64,000 nucleotides of DNA from Coffea arabica (lineage: Eukaryota; Streptophyta; Magnoliopsida; Gentianales; Rubiaceae), in assembly GCF_036785885.1 (NCBI RefSeq), contig NC_092323.1, positions 12,904,501-12,968,500 on the forward strand. Reading direction: 5' to 3'. The notes beneath the pieces are model-generated. The model was not told where the DNA came from, made no database searches, and worked only from the letters and a program-made list of their open reading frames with translations. A program made the position numbers and the translations under genes. This document shows, piece after piece, positions 12,313 to 25,045 of this stretch. Each line of letters starts with the position of its first letter. Within the stretch, counting starts at the first letter, position 1.

Positions 12313-12995
12313 TTTCCTCCGCGGCTTTCTGATTCTAACCTTCGTTATCGAGGTTCAATCTTCAGCTCATTGGCCAGTTCTAAACTTCTAATCCATCTAT
12401 TTTATGGGATTGACATTCTTTTACTACTTCATTTCCATATTTCCAATTATCTTGTTGAGTTTAGGACAGAGACATGGATATGTGATTGTTAGGGTGAACC
12501 AACACCAAGATTTGGAATTTTAAGAATTCAATAAGGTTATGTAATGAAATGTCAATGATATTGCCAAGCTTGGAGCATCTGATGGATTTCTTACATTAAG
12601 TTACACTAATCTATGAAAATTCTCTTGTGTTTATGAAGTTCTTATTGATTTCTTATAACCAATTTGATCAAATTGCACAAAGGTCCATTCAATACTAAGT
12701 CTCTTTTTCTTTCTTTGTTGGATGAAGCTAAATCCACACCTCCACAATTAAATCAGCATTCTTATAACCAAGATGATCAAAGAGACGATAGCATTTATGA
12801 GGTTTGATGGAAACTTTTTCAATAAAGAAATTACCCTTTTTTGTGAAAATCAATGGTACTAATTTGGATTTAAAATTTACATAGTTACGAATGGTCTTAA
12901 AATATTTCATATTTTTCTCATTCACTTTGATAGCATTTAAATCCAAGAAGCTCCCCTCCAGTAATAGGGTTAAAAGAACGGAAACATAAAAAGCC

Positions 12996-14305
12996 ATGGA
13001 AGAAGAATTCTACTGGCCGGAAGGCACCTTCCACCACATTCTCTAATCTCTGTCAAAAAGAAAAAGCCCAAGTCGCTGTTTTGTCTAAGGATTTGTTGAC
13101 TGCACGGGAGACAATCCCTATAATGGAGCTTGATGACCAGTACTTTGAAAACAAGAATCTTCAGTTCTTGCGCTGCCTGAATCCAGGCACCTGTAGAGAA
13201 GTTAAAAGCGAAGTTCCAAAATTATGTCATAACCACTTCAGCAAGATACCAAGAACCAGGCGGAGTGCGTATACAGGAGTTGAGTCTTAATGACTCGGCT
13301 TCATTTCTCGACGAACAGATCAAAATAGCCGTGAAATATGGTGTGGAAGTGATTAAACTCAAACTTTGGGATTAAAGATATGTCGTCCCTGAAAGCGTCC
13401 TGCAAGCTAAGTCATTAACAGATTTACATCTTTCAGGGTGCAAGTTTCAAAAGCCGACTAATACAGAACCATACATGTTTAATAAAATCCGGTCTTTGCA
13501 TCTTGTGGATGTTTATATTGACGATGAGATGTTTGAAGATAATCAAGGTGATCAAGCTTCACAGCCTAAAAGAATTTGTTTTAAATACTTTTGACCAGTG
13601 GACTGAGGATCTAATTAAGTATCGAAGTTGATGAACCAAGTCATGAAAATATTGAGTTAGGGTATTTGAGTCCACCTTGTCATCTTGAATTCAGGGTTCA
13701 AAGTCGCGGTCGCGGCTCGGATCGTTTCATATCAGTTTCGTCATATTGGTTACGGTATCGGCGAGACGTAAATTTTTGAAATATTTAATATTTTTAAAAT
13801 TGTAAAAAAATATGATAAACAAAAATAATTAAAAAATTAATAAAAATAATAAAAATTCGCGTTGGCTCGGGATAACTCGGAGTGATTCGGCATGACTCAG
13901 CCGTTTCAACCCTTCACGATGACGTTTCAGCGAGTCAAATATTTCGAAATCGTATCGTTCTAATATCGTATCGGGAGGGTATGAGATGGTGATGACTCGA
14001 CCAAGTCGTTTCGGACTCGGCCGAGTCTTTGAACCATGCTTGAATTGCATGCATCTAAAAATCTCACAAGTTTATCGCTGGATCGTGTATATGCCCTGGA
14101 AAAATTCTTTGATAATTTGACAAATAAATTCCCACATTTTTAATCTCTATACCTCGATTCAGTGTACGGATGTGCAAGAATCAATGTAACAAGCCACTCA
14201 CTGAAGCACATTCGTGTCTTCCCAGGTGAACAGCCAATGGAACTAGAAATTGATGCTCCAAACCTCAAGCCAATATTTTCAACGTCAAAAAGTTGCTTAA
14301 GTTCA
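12996..14305 (+). pseudogene. F-box/LRR (FBD-like) pseudogene, copy A
   Basis: An ATG at 12996 begins MEEEFYWPEGTFHHIL, an F-box-like start. One base out of frame it continues LCQKEKAQVAVLSKDL and then MELDDQYFENKNLQFL. Further pieces in several frames read SLNDSASFLDEQIK, VVPESVLQAKSLTDLHLSGC, HLEF...LELHASKNLTSL and RINVTSHSLKHIRVFPG. These match the order of plant F-box/LRR proteins: F-box, then leucine-rich repeats with an ALxAKSLTxLxLxGC pattern. At least three frameshifts or stops and a MITE insertion (13692-14038) break it. Intact members recruit substrates to SCF ubiquitin ligases. No intact product is possible. Confidence 0.72.
13692..14038. mobile_element. hAT-type MITE inside the F-box pseudogene
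   Basis: A 347-bp block begins CAGGGTTCAAAG and ends CTTTGAACCATG, 12-bp terminal inverted repeats with one mismatch. It is flanked by a perfect 8-bp target duplication, CTTGAATT (13684-13691 and 14039-14046). The CA(G/T)GG terminus and 8-bp duplication are hallmarks of hAT elements. Taking out the block and one duplication rejoins the LRR coding phrase HLE(F/L)HASKNL. It has no transposase and is non-autonomous. Confidence 0.85.
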
Positions 14306-14405
14306 GGTAAATCAATTCAGGGATTCCAAACCCAATAAAATAGTGCTCAGATCTTCCTGCGAAAAGAGCTCCTCAAGTTCAGGTAAATCAATTTAGGGAT
14401 TCCAA
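14299..14405 (+). repeat. 31-bp direct repeat, two copies
   Basis: A 31-bp word beginning AAGTTCAGGTAAATCAAT occurs at 14299-14329 and 14375-14405 with one mismatch. It lies at the junction of the two F-box pseudogene copies, so it may mark the tandem duplication boundary. Confidence 0.7.
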
Positions 14406-14407
14406 GG

Positions 14408-14960
14408 ATGAAAAGAGCCAAAATCCATGTCAAACTATGCTCCCTGCCTGAGTGCACTATCCATCAATGTGCTGTCTTACCTTAATCCGAAAGAAAAGGC
14501 TCAAATCACTGATTTAACCAAGGAATGGTTGAGAGCATTGCAGACCAACCATACACTGGAGCTGGATGATCGGTACTTGCAAAAGAATAATCCTCTCTTT
14601 CGGGACTTCTCCCATCCAGAGGACTACTCAGGCTGTAGAGAAGGTAAGGAAAAGTTGTGTAATTATGTCAACAGCACTTCGCTAAGATAATGAGAAGAGC
14701 ATATGAGGAATTGAATCTTGGTGTGGGCTTTCATGGGATTGCGATTTGGCATCTTTTCTGAACAAAAAGCTTAAAATAGTTGTTATAAAACGTATGAAGG
14801 AGGTCCAACTAATTATGACAGATGGTATACTGAGCCTAAAAGCATCTTGGAAGCTAAATTATTAACGGTTTATAATCTTAACAGGTGCATGTTTGAAAAG
14901 CAGTTGAATGCAAGATTCCTGTGACACAGATGATTTGGTCCTCTGCATTCATATAAGTTT
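14408..14960 (+). pseudogene. F-box/LRR pseudogene, copy B
   Basis: An F-box-like start (LPECTIHQ in one frame, then VLSYLNPKEKAQITDL in another) continues TKEWLRALQTNHTLELDDRYLQKNNPLF. Downstream pieces read WDCDLASFLNKKLKIV, YTEPKSILEAK and LTVYNLNRCMFEKQ, the same order as in copy A. It is frameshifted in at least three places and seems to end before the later LRRs. The organisation with copy A implies a decayed tandem pair. Confidence 0.65.
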
Positions 14961-16848
14961 TAATTTCTATCCTGTCTTTCTTCATCTCCTATAGTGAGAT
15001 CATTATAAATCGATCCCTTTTTGGGAATATTTCGATTCAGTCTAGATAGGTATTTCATGGTGTAACCGCAGTGTAGTTGACATCCATCATGTACTAGGCC
15101 TTGACATTTCCATGCAATATCCGACTAAGAAGTTCAATGAAGTATGTGTTTGGCTGCACTAGGGACGTTTATACTCCAATTTAAACTGCATGCACTATAA
15201 GACATAATTCAAACTTCAGTCTCATGAATTGCAAACTCATTCTTTACTGTTTTGAAGTGTTTGCTCATGGTCACAATTTGCCTGAATTAATGATTTGAAT
15301 TGGTTGCTCAAAGTTTAGTTCACGAGTCCTTTAACAATCCAAAAATGTTTCAGCGTGTCAAGAATTATCTACAAGCTTTTAGCTCCTAACGAGAAGACCT
15401 TGTCGGTTTCATTCAAAAGTAAATTATTGGCAGCTGTTCGGTTTGGCTACACAACTAAGATGGTAAATCTTTATTCCTATACATTTCCCGGACTGCCCTA
15501 TGATTCTTGTGATGCGAGGGTTATTTTAATCGTCAGGAGCAGAAAACAGATAGAACACATCAATGCTACACTTCAGTCTTCAGCTGTCGCTGTTGCCGTC
15601 CATGGAGGGCGATGAAACTAAAGCTACTTTGTTCTTCTATCCAGCAATTGAAAGGTAACAACAAAGGTCGTCACCAGCAGTACAATTATTGTCTGATTCT
15701 GAGCGTAAAACACATCAGACTTTGAGTATAACATACGATCCTAATGGCCAACTAGCATGAACCTACAGATGAACAACTGCCCTCAAACTTAAGGCCGACA
15801 TCAACAGGGCTTACTTCATCAAGCCAACTGTAAAGCTTAAATTGCCAAATGGAAAGACAGAGCCTATCTGTTGTATTCTCATAAAAAGAAGTTCAACATT
15901 GTATTAAAACGGGCATCCATCTCTTCCAACAACTCAGAAAAAAGGTGCTGCAGAAATAATGGGAAAGGTGGAAACAAATAGGCGTCCATCAACCTCTTGA
16001 AGTATGGGCCAACGTTGCTCTTTAATGTCTATTTCAGATGGTTCGTGACCAGCCAATATGCTGGGGAAGCTCCAACGTACTACCAGTACAACTGTCTGAG
16101 TTGGGGGTTTTCAGTTTCAAATTTCGAACTTTAAATGCGCGTTAGACATGCATTCGCAAAGCTAGACAAAAAGTTCGAATTCTACCTGCACAGTGGATGT
16201 ATTCAAACTTGTTTCCTCATTAAAGACTAATTTACAGTCTAATGCCATAAATGCCCCGGAGACTTGAGACATCATATACTGATGTGGAGCTTGTACGAAA
16301 AGGTCAGAAGAGTGGTAAAGGATTATCAGAGTCAACCCGAGGGAAAGGACAGAGAGCGCAGAGGTATTCAGATCAGCCAATTAGCTGATAAGGATGAAGT
16401 GGCTCCCAATGCTCCCTGAAAGAGGAGTGTGCAAAATCCCCTTTTTTTTTTTTTTGGGGATCCAGCGTCAAATCCACGCCAAAAAGAAAAACAAAAAATA
16501 GATTTTTTTTTTTAATGTTTTGAATGAATGGAGAACTAGTTGTTCAAGAAGAATTTGACGAGCTCCATCAAAAGGAAAGCATGTTAAAGACCACAAGCAG
16601 CAAAATGCATTAAATCCTTTAAGTAAAAGGAAAGCATCAAGACTATCTAAAATAAAGCCCAGAAAAGCATCAATCTCTGAAGCTGAAAACAGCATAAAAA
16701 AGCAAGAGCAGTGCCTTAACAATATGAAATAACAAAGCCCTAAAACTAATGAGAGCTCAATATTAGCTTCAATCCGCTCCCTTTTTGAATTTGGTAGCAC
16801 ATTACAATTAAGCATAAATTGAAATCAATCCTAATACTTGACAGCTTT
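14961..16848. other. Region between the F-box relics and the 14-3-3 gene
   Basis: Nothing here is recognised with confidence. An 86-codon open frame at 15355-15615 and a phrase near 15600-15650 (GDETKATLFFYPAIER) could be the decayed tail of an F-box/LRR gene but do not match a motif I can name. The last 400 bp or so should be the 3' UTR of the minus-strand 14-3-3 gene. Confidence 0.4.
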
Positions 16849-18327
<1,479 letters not shown>

Positions 18328-18667
18328 TGGTGAGTTGGGGAATTTTAGAGAGAGAAAGTGTGAATTGTAGAGAGACAAAGTTAGAGTGTGTGACCGTGTG
18401 TGTGAAATGGAAGACGAAATCGAAGAGCGGTTTTATGGAGTCCCCCGTTTTAGAGTATTTTAATATTATTGTGATTTGTGGAGTCCCCAAAAAAAAATTA
18501 GAAAAGAGAGAAATAAGTGGAAGCGTATTTGGAAAATTTTGGGCTTCGACTACAAGCCCAAACCAATAGATATTGATCATGGGCCGAGGACGGGACTAGT
18601 TCTTTTCCTGGAAGCGTTAATGTGGCCGAAAAGAGAGTCCTCGAAAAGTCTTTCTCTGAGTTTTTGT

Positions 18668-18842
18668 TTGGATAGTCAATTTTTTTTAAAAATTTTTGCT
18701 TGCACTATAAATACATCTTTTAATCACTTTTTTATTTATTCAACCATTTTTCCATTTCACATACAATGCATCATAAAAAAGTTGTTACAATATTATCCAA
18801 CAAAATTTTCAAATAATCTCTTATCTACACACACTTACTCGA
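18668..18842 (-). mobile_element. MITE family A, inverted diverged copy
   Basis: It starts GTTTGGATAG, and its reverse complement reads through the family core in the right order: a TTATTTGAAA stretch, ATGATGCATTGTATGTGAAAT, then GTGCAAGCAAA and ATCCAAAC. It is more diverged than the plus-strand copies. It lies about 340 bp upstream of the 14-3-3 start codon. Confidence 0.5.
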
Positions 18843-19073
18843 ATGAGATTAAAGGAAAATCAATGGTTCAAAATCATGTAAGTTTATATTTAGCTTTAGT
18901 CAAAGTATATATTGTTGTGTTACAGCAATTCAAATGCAAATTCAAAATAAATTGCAGTATTATTTCAAAAAATTTTAAAATGTATAAGGATTATCCCAAT
19001 TTGAGACTTTTCAAACACCCAATGATTTATTCCCACCTAAATTTCCTTAACTGCACCATCCTAATAACAATTG

Positions 19074-19237
19074 GCTCTGTTTGGATTGTAAATTATTTGA
19101 GATATTTTTACTGTAGCACTTTTTGTGATGTGATGTATGTGAGATAAAAAGGTAATTGGGAAGATAAGAAGGTGTGTTGAAAATTGTAATGATGATGTAA
19201 GCAAATAAATTTTGGCAAATAATCCTCTATCCAAATA
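19074..19237 (+). mobile_element. MITE family A, copy 3
   Basis: Starts CTCTGTTTGGATTG and ends CTATCCAAATA, with the full core (GCACTTTTTGTGATGTGATG and GAGATAAAAAGG). It is very similar to the copy at 8369. Confidence 0.75.
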
Positions 19238-20079
19238 CCGGCATTTACACAATCTTCACATCTGCTATTTCTTCTTGTTTTTATTTTTCTTTTTTCTATT
19301 TAAAGTAATTTATCCAACTTTTAGCATTTAACTTTTTTTTCCCTTACTTCATTTATTCAAATTCTCTAGATTTTCATGGCACCATTTTAAACAACATTGG
19401 CGCCAATGGTGCTAATTATTCATGTATGACCAAAATCTGAAGCGGACGGTGTCCCTTTGTTTCAAATCATACATTTAAAGGGGCAAAATGAACTAAAATG
19501 TTACTTTAGTAGCTAATGTGAGACTTTGTTATAGTCTAAGAGCATCTAATGTAATTTGGTTGAATATATAGAGTTAAAAATTAATATATATGTATCTAAT
19601 TATATATATAATATTTAATTTAATTAGCTAAAACTTATAATAATGATATTATTAGTTATATGCATTATATAATGTATATTAGTATATGTAATATAATTAA
19701 TATTATCAATTATACTAATAATTATACATGTTTACTAATAAACATTACTAATTAGTTATACCAAATTTATTAATACATTTATACTAAATTTCTAATTACA
19801 CATAACACAATAACACTTTTTTCTTAAAAAAAAAAGCACGATAATGACTTAGTGATTGTATTTGTGTTAAAAGTTAAAATTTGACTACTTTAATTGTATT
19901 TGTTTCATCTGTTGGATTGTATTCAAATAATTTTTGTTTGATTGTTTTTATGAGTTTCAATTGTAAAATTATAATAAATAATAACTTGGTGATGTGTTCA
20001 TATTTTATTATTTAATTATTTACTAAAATTTGAATATAATAAAACTATATAACAAATTTTTTTAATCCTACAAGTGCTC

Positions 20080-20190
20080 CCGTGGAGGAAGTGGGGCGAG
20101 GGTAGCGGAGAACGGGACTGGGGCTGGGGGAATTAATGGCGACGGAGCGGGCGGGAGAGGGGTCCCAGCCCCGCCCCCGTTGGCATCGCT
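20080..20190. other. GC-rich island in AT-rich intergenic DNA
   Basis: About 110 bp rich in G runs (GGGGCGAGGG, GGACTGGGGCTGGGGG, GGGCGGGAGAGGGG) followed by CCCCGCCCCCG. It is bordered by strongly AT-rich sequence on the left. Such blocks occur in some hAT-derived repeats, but no ends were found. The G runs could form quadruplexes. Confidence 0.4.
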
Positions 20191-20869
20191 AAGTTCCCAC
20201 GAGTTAATCATTGTTTTTTTTTTCCTCCGGTCAAGCTTAAGGGCGAATCGTTCTTCACGCGCAAAGATTGTTGCAGGCCCATCAATGGACGATTATTGCA
20301 TTGACCGGTAACAATGATGCAAGGGCGACTTTGGGTTCTCGATTAGTACAGAGTCAAGAGTAGACTCAAAACTGACCATAGCCATTTGCATCTTGGGGCC
20401 GGCAACGTTTCACCCATTTTCTTTGTTTTTTTTTTTCGACGTTATTTAATTTTTAAGGTTGAAGTATACATAATTCAATAGTGGATAATCTTATCCACAA
20501 CCAGCCAGTATCATCCCTTATAGGATAATCTTATCAAAGGAGGGATATACCTAAACTCTGGGGACGTGGAAGATGTCAAACGATGTATATACTATCATAA
20601 TAACAGAAGTGTATATATTGACAATCTATATAAAATTAATTCGATCATAATTTAATTGCATCCAAATATATTGACTAGTTAAAAATGTGATGTTATTTTT
20701 AAGCATCACATCGTAGGTAATTTTGCTATCTTCCTAGAATTTTGCAGTAGGTCTAACTGGCTCTTATTTGGATGCATTTTAATGTTTGTTAGATACTTAG
20801 ATCATCTCGTTTATGATAGAACCGACCTTAGTCGACTTCCAATCTTCTCTTCTCTATGCTATCCTTTGC

Positions 20870-20872
<3 letters not shown>

Positions 20873-20914
<42 letters not shown>
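20873..20914. repeat. (TA)n microsatellite
   Basis: About 21 TA units. Confidence 0.9.
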
Positions 20915-20916
<2 letters not shown>

Positions 20917-21001
20917 CTTAGCTCATTTCTATCATCCGTGGTGATAGTTGTGGACTCAAGTCTGGCTACCTTTGCTCCAAGAACTTCCCCTCCATCAAGA
21001 G

Positions 21002-21560
21002 TAGGGCTGTCAACGACCCTGATCCGGATCGGATCCGTCAAATTTATCCGGGTATGGGTAGGGATTTAATTCCGTTACCCGGATCCGAATCCGGATCCGT
21101 TTTGTCAAACAAAAAACGGGTCGAGTATGGAATATAGTATTCCGACTCGTATTGGACCCGGATCCGGATATAAATAGATTAATAATTTAAAAAATATATA
21201 TTTATTAATATAATTTGATTAGGATGATGTATTTGAGTAATCAATATAATTGGACCCGGATCCTAATCAATATAATTTGATTACGGTGATGTATTTGAGT
21301 AAGGTTAATTTGATTTCTTTTCTTATTTGATTTTTTTTGTATTAGTTAGAAATTAGTTTATAAATATATGTTTTTTTCTCATTTTTGTTAGGAATTATAA
21401 ATTTTGTTAGTTTTTTTTTCGGGTAGACCCGGATCCGGATCCGGAACATAGAGTAAAAGACCCGTCAGATAAACGGGTCGGATGCGGATCCGATATAGTG
21501 TGCCGGGTCCGAGTCTGGAATAATGAATTCCGGCCCGGACCCGGCCCGTTCACAGGCCTA
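21002..21560. mobile_element. hAT-type non-autonomous element, 559 bp
   Basis: The left end TAGGGCTGTCAACG and right end CGTTCACAGGCCTA are imperfect inverted repeats. An exact 8-bp duplication, ATCAAGAG, flanks the element (20994-21001 and 21561-21568), as expected for hAT transposition. Both subterminal regions are packed with CCGGATCCGGAT-like words in opposite orientations, while the interior is AT-rich with two copies of a GATGTATTTGAGTAA phrase. It encodes no transposase. Confidence 0.82.
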
Positions 21561-21587
21561 ATCAAGAGAATCCGAAGAGGACCCTGA

Positions 21588-21995
21588 TTATGTTACAAGA
21601 AACAATTATGGTGGTTGAAACTTGCCCAAAAAAAAACAAAGGGAAACAAAAAAAGTGGTGGTTGAGATTCATGATGGGTGTTCTCGTAGTTCACATGGTC
21701 ATGCCTTCCACTGCTGGGTTGGATTTTTGGCGTGGGGCTTCCAATTTATCACTTTGTTTCTTGATAACCTTGGTCATCCTCCTCCATCTCCTCCTTTTCC
21801 AACTCTTGAACAAGTGGAGAATGCACTTGGGATTGTGTTCTTGTCCTCTTTTGCGGTATATATATCGTAGTGTTTATATATCATATATGATGACCACTTG
21901 GACCTCAGGAGATGCAGAGAAAGTTAGAGAGGAGCAGGAACAGGAACAAAGTTGCATGCATGGTTCCTACTTCCCAGCAGAAAGCAATAGAATAT
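21588..21995 (+). other. Unrecognised coding-like fragment
   Basis: Upstream of the hAT element, a frame reads SSVVIVVDSSLATFAPRTS. Downstream, an open frame reads HCWVGFLAWGFQFITLFLDN and then FPTLEQVENALGIVFLSSFA, followed by a possible donor and an acceptor before EMQRKLERSRNRNKVACMV. The hydrophobic segment could be a membrane span. I do not recognise the family; there are stops between the pieces, so a gene relic is more likely than a live gene. Confidence 0.25.
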
Positions 21996-22910
21996 GATAA
22001 TGCTATATATAGTTAGGTTTGACTGAGGATTTTTATAGCTCTGTCAATTTCGAACCGTATTTTGCCATCGACCATTAAGTTTGGTGAATTTCTATTTGGT
22101 CCTCCAAAGTAGACTGAAGTATCGACTCAGCCATTGAAAGTGCTTTAAGTATCAATTAAGGCCTTTAAAATTGAGAATTTGGTTTCAAATCAATCCTTCG
22201 CCTTTTGAAATTAACATTTGAAAGTGATTAAGTAACAATCACGGCCTCAAAAAATGAGGATTTTCCTTCCGCATAAAAACCTCCCTCCCATTGCTTTAAA
22301 GGTCGTGAGGCATTTCAGGCTTCTCAATATAACTAATTTAAAGAATGTGTAAAACTATAGGCTAAACATTATTGTAGAATTAGTGATTAGGAAATTAACT
22401 TCCGTCTGATAGATTAGGGTTCAATCTTGACCGACAAGTTTGATATAAAAAGGGTATGGTGTAGTGGGGGGGAAAAAAGTATTTACAAAAAAAAAAAAAA
22501 AACTAAACACCTAAGTAGGGTAAAACTTGCGTTGGATGCATGTTGTAAGCTTATCCTTTTTTCCAATATAGTAGTAGCATATTAGCATGTCTTAATAGGG
22601 CTTGGCTATTGAGTATTATTGATTTAAATTGCTTTCTCTTTCTTACTTTCTGTGCATTCGGGCATTAGAACTTCAAGATTGTTGCTTGTTCAAAAACTCG
22701 TCTTTTTCCTCCTATATATAACGTATAACTTGGAGTAGATCAGACGCAATGAACCAGATGACAAGCATAGTAGGTACAAGAAAACGTACCTGACATTTTA
22801 GGTGTAAAAGTTTTCTTTTTTGTTTTCCTTTTTAAACTTAGCACATAGAAGCTCAACTTTATTAGTAATTTCTTCCATCGCAAACAAACAGAAAAAGTTT
22901 ATTTGGATAA

Positions 22911-23058
22911 GAGTTTATTTGGATGATTTATTTGAGATAATTACTGTAGCACTTTTTGTGATGTGATGTACGTGAGATAAAAAGGTGATTGAGAAGATAA
23001 AAAGGTGGTTGAAATTTGTGAAGTAAATTTTTTTATTTGAAATCAAGTCTATCCAAAC
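22911..23058 (+). mobile_element. MITE family A, copy 4
   Basis: Begins GAGTTTATTTGGATGATTT and ends TCTATCCAAACA, with the core GCACTTTTTGTGATGTGATG and GAGATAAAAAGGTG. It is slightly shorter than copy 1 in the second half. Confidence 0.7.
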
Positions 23059-24189
23059 AAACCCGATCCCCATCTACTTGAGAACGTCATCTGCAATTAC
23101 TTGAGCTTTTTTGGCAGTTGAAAATTTCTCAAATTCCATTGCATCTAAGATCTAAGATACAGAAGAAGATAGTAAGGGGATCATTGTTTGGTGGTTCTGA
23201 GAAAACCCTTAATGATGTTTTGAAGTTGGTGAATTGAGATTGGAAGAGCAAGAGGCGAGAAGCAAAGCAGCAGACATACTCAGATCAGAGGAGTTATTTA
23301 GCCTATTTTATGTTATTTAGGAAAGAAATTAATTGGTTCAACGTCTCTAGAGCTTGTGAGTCATTACTTACTTATATTTTGAGTTGATACTGTCATATAT
23401 GAAAGATTAATCTTTAGTGAATAGTTATTTACTTATATTTTGGGTTGAAACTGCCATATAGGAAAGATTAATTTTTAGTAGTAATACCTACTTTTAGAAC
23501 CTTAATGAAGTTTAAGATACTTGGGTCAAAATTAAATAAAATTTTGTACTAACAAGTAACCATTTCTAAAGTTGAGAAAGCTTTAAAAATTTAGTATGGT
23601 GACTAAAGTTGAAATAGTAAGAATTAAAGGTGTTATGTTGAATTATCCCCTTCCTCTCTTCCTCCCTGATCCTTTAATCCCACATTTTCATTTGCTTAAT
23701 GAATAAATAACAACAAATTCTAAAACAACCATTTCTTGAAACTGCTTTTATGCGATCAACAATTTGTTTCTTTAGAGACCTGACTAGACCAAGAGGAAAA
23801 CCAAGGAGATGCTATGACACCTCTCTTGGATTGTTTTGGCTGCAAGTGAGGTTTGAACTCCCCAACTACAGTCCAATAAGGAACTTAAGTCCCTCCTTGG
23901 TGACCATTGAGTTCAAATTTTAGGTGAAGATGAACATACACATAATTGCTTTGGTACATTAGGAGGCGAAAAATAAAGAAAAAGATCATTCTCCTGCAGG
24001 CTAAACTTTGGATTTTGGTAAAGAGAGGAGAACCAATCAATCAGAGGTGGAATGTCTCTTATGGTTTTGTTTTTGGTTTAAACTTTGTCATTACCACTTG
24101 CCGCAAGCCCATAGTATTCCCGACAACATTAAAAACAACAAACGTCATCCCTCAAACAAGGACAATCGTTACAGCAGCTATTTTAATAT

Positions 24190-24311
24190 AAGTATATTTT
24201 TTAACATATTTTTTAATTATTTTTTATTTTTATCACTTTTATATCTCACATAAATCACATTATAAAAAAAATATTATAATAATTATTTTAAATAATCCTA
24301 TATCCAAACAG
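24190..24311 (-). mobile_element. MITE family A, inverted truncated copy
   Basis: The reverse complement starts GTTTGGATATAGGATTATTT and carries a diverged core (TTTATAATGTGATTTATGTGAGAT). It lacks a clear second end. Confidence 0.5.
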
Positions 24312-24576
24312 TAAGCCCAAAAGCTAAATATTCAGAAACAGGTAAATTGAGACTGAACAACCCCCCATGTGCTAAAATTGGTCGGTTTCTTTAGTGATCA
24401 ATGATATCCACAAACACCTCAATAGGGATTTCACACCTCACAACGACCCCACCAATTTGATCTTTTGATGATATTTCTTCCAAACAAATATATTTTTTTG
24501 CAGTCATTTTCTCTCTTGGAATGGTAGCTAATGGATATCAAACTTTCGAAGTTCGAGAAAATTTCATAAACTTGCA

Positions 24577-25045
24577 CATTGAGCACGAGTCAAACAAAAA
24601 AGAAACTTTGTTTAAAAAATTCTACGAGCTTAATCACCTACAACAAGAATTGTTTCAAATGATCAACTTTAGAAGTTGCAGATTGTTAAGAAACTTGAAC
24701 ATTAAGCACGAGTTAAATGACTTTGATCAAGAAATGCTGTGGCCTTAATCACCTAAAATAAATTTTGCCTCAAAGGATCAACTTTAGAATTTTGAGATTA
24801 CTCAGAATCTCCCACAATGAGCACCACTTAAAAAAAAAAAAACCTTTGATTAAGACATGCTATGAGCTTAATCACCTACAATAGCCCCTAACAAGCAGCT
24901 CGTATGGTAACTGCTTTCAAATTTTCACTCGAGGTCGTCATTTCAGGCAGGTTCTGCACAGTTGTATGAAATTAGTCTGGTGTAAGTTTCAGACAAAAAA
25001 AAAAAAAAATCACCTGTAATAAAATTTGCTTCAAAGGAAAATTTT
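24577..25045 (+). repeat. Degenerate tandem repeat, about three units
   Basis: Three related units follow one another. Each carries a TGAGCAC/TTAAGCAC-type word, then a TTAATCACCTA word, then AATTTTGCTTCAAAGGA or a variant followed by TCAACTTTAGAA. Units are about 110-140 bp and moderately diverged. The third unit is interrupted by the SINE-like insertion at 24884. No function is evident. Confidence 0.55.
24884..25007 (+). mobile_element. SINE-like insertion with poly(A) tail
   Basis: A block starting GCCCCTAACAAGCAGCTCG ends in about 15 A. It is flanked by AATCACCTACAATA (24870-24883) and AATCACCTGTAATA (25008-25021), a 14-bp near-identical target duplication. GCTCGTATGGTAACTG resembles a tRNA-derived A-box region and GGTTCTGCAC a weak B box. 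The 3' portion (GAAATTAGTCTGGTGTAAG then AGACAAAA) matches the insertion at 997-1151. Confidence 0.65.

Noticed and set aside
20782-21069. Possible protein with a long Ile-Tyr repeat
   Set aside because: The Ile-Tyr run is translation of the TA microsatellite; the frame also runs into the hAT element.
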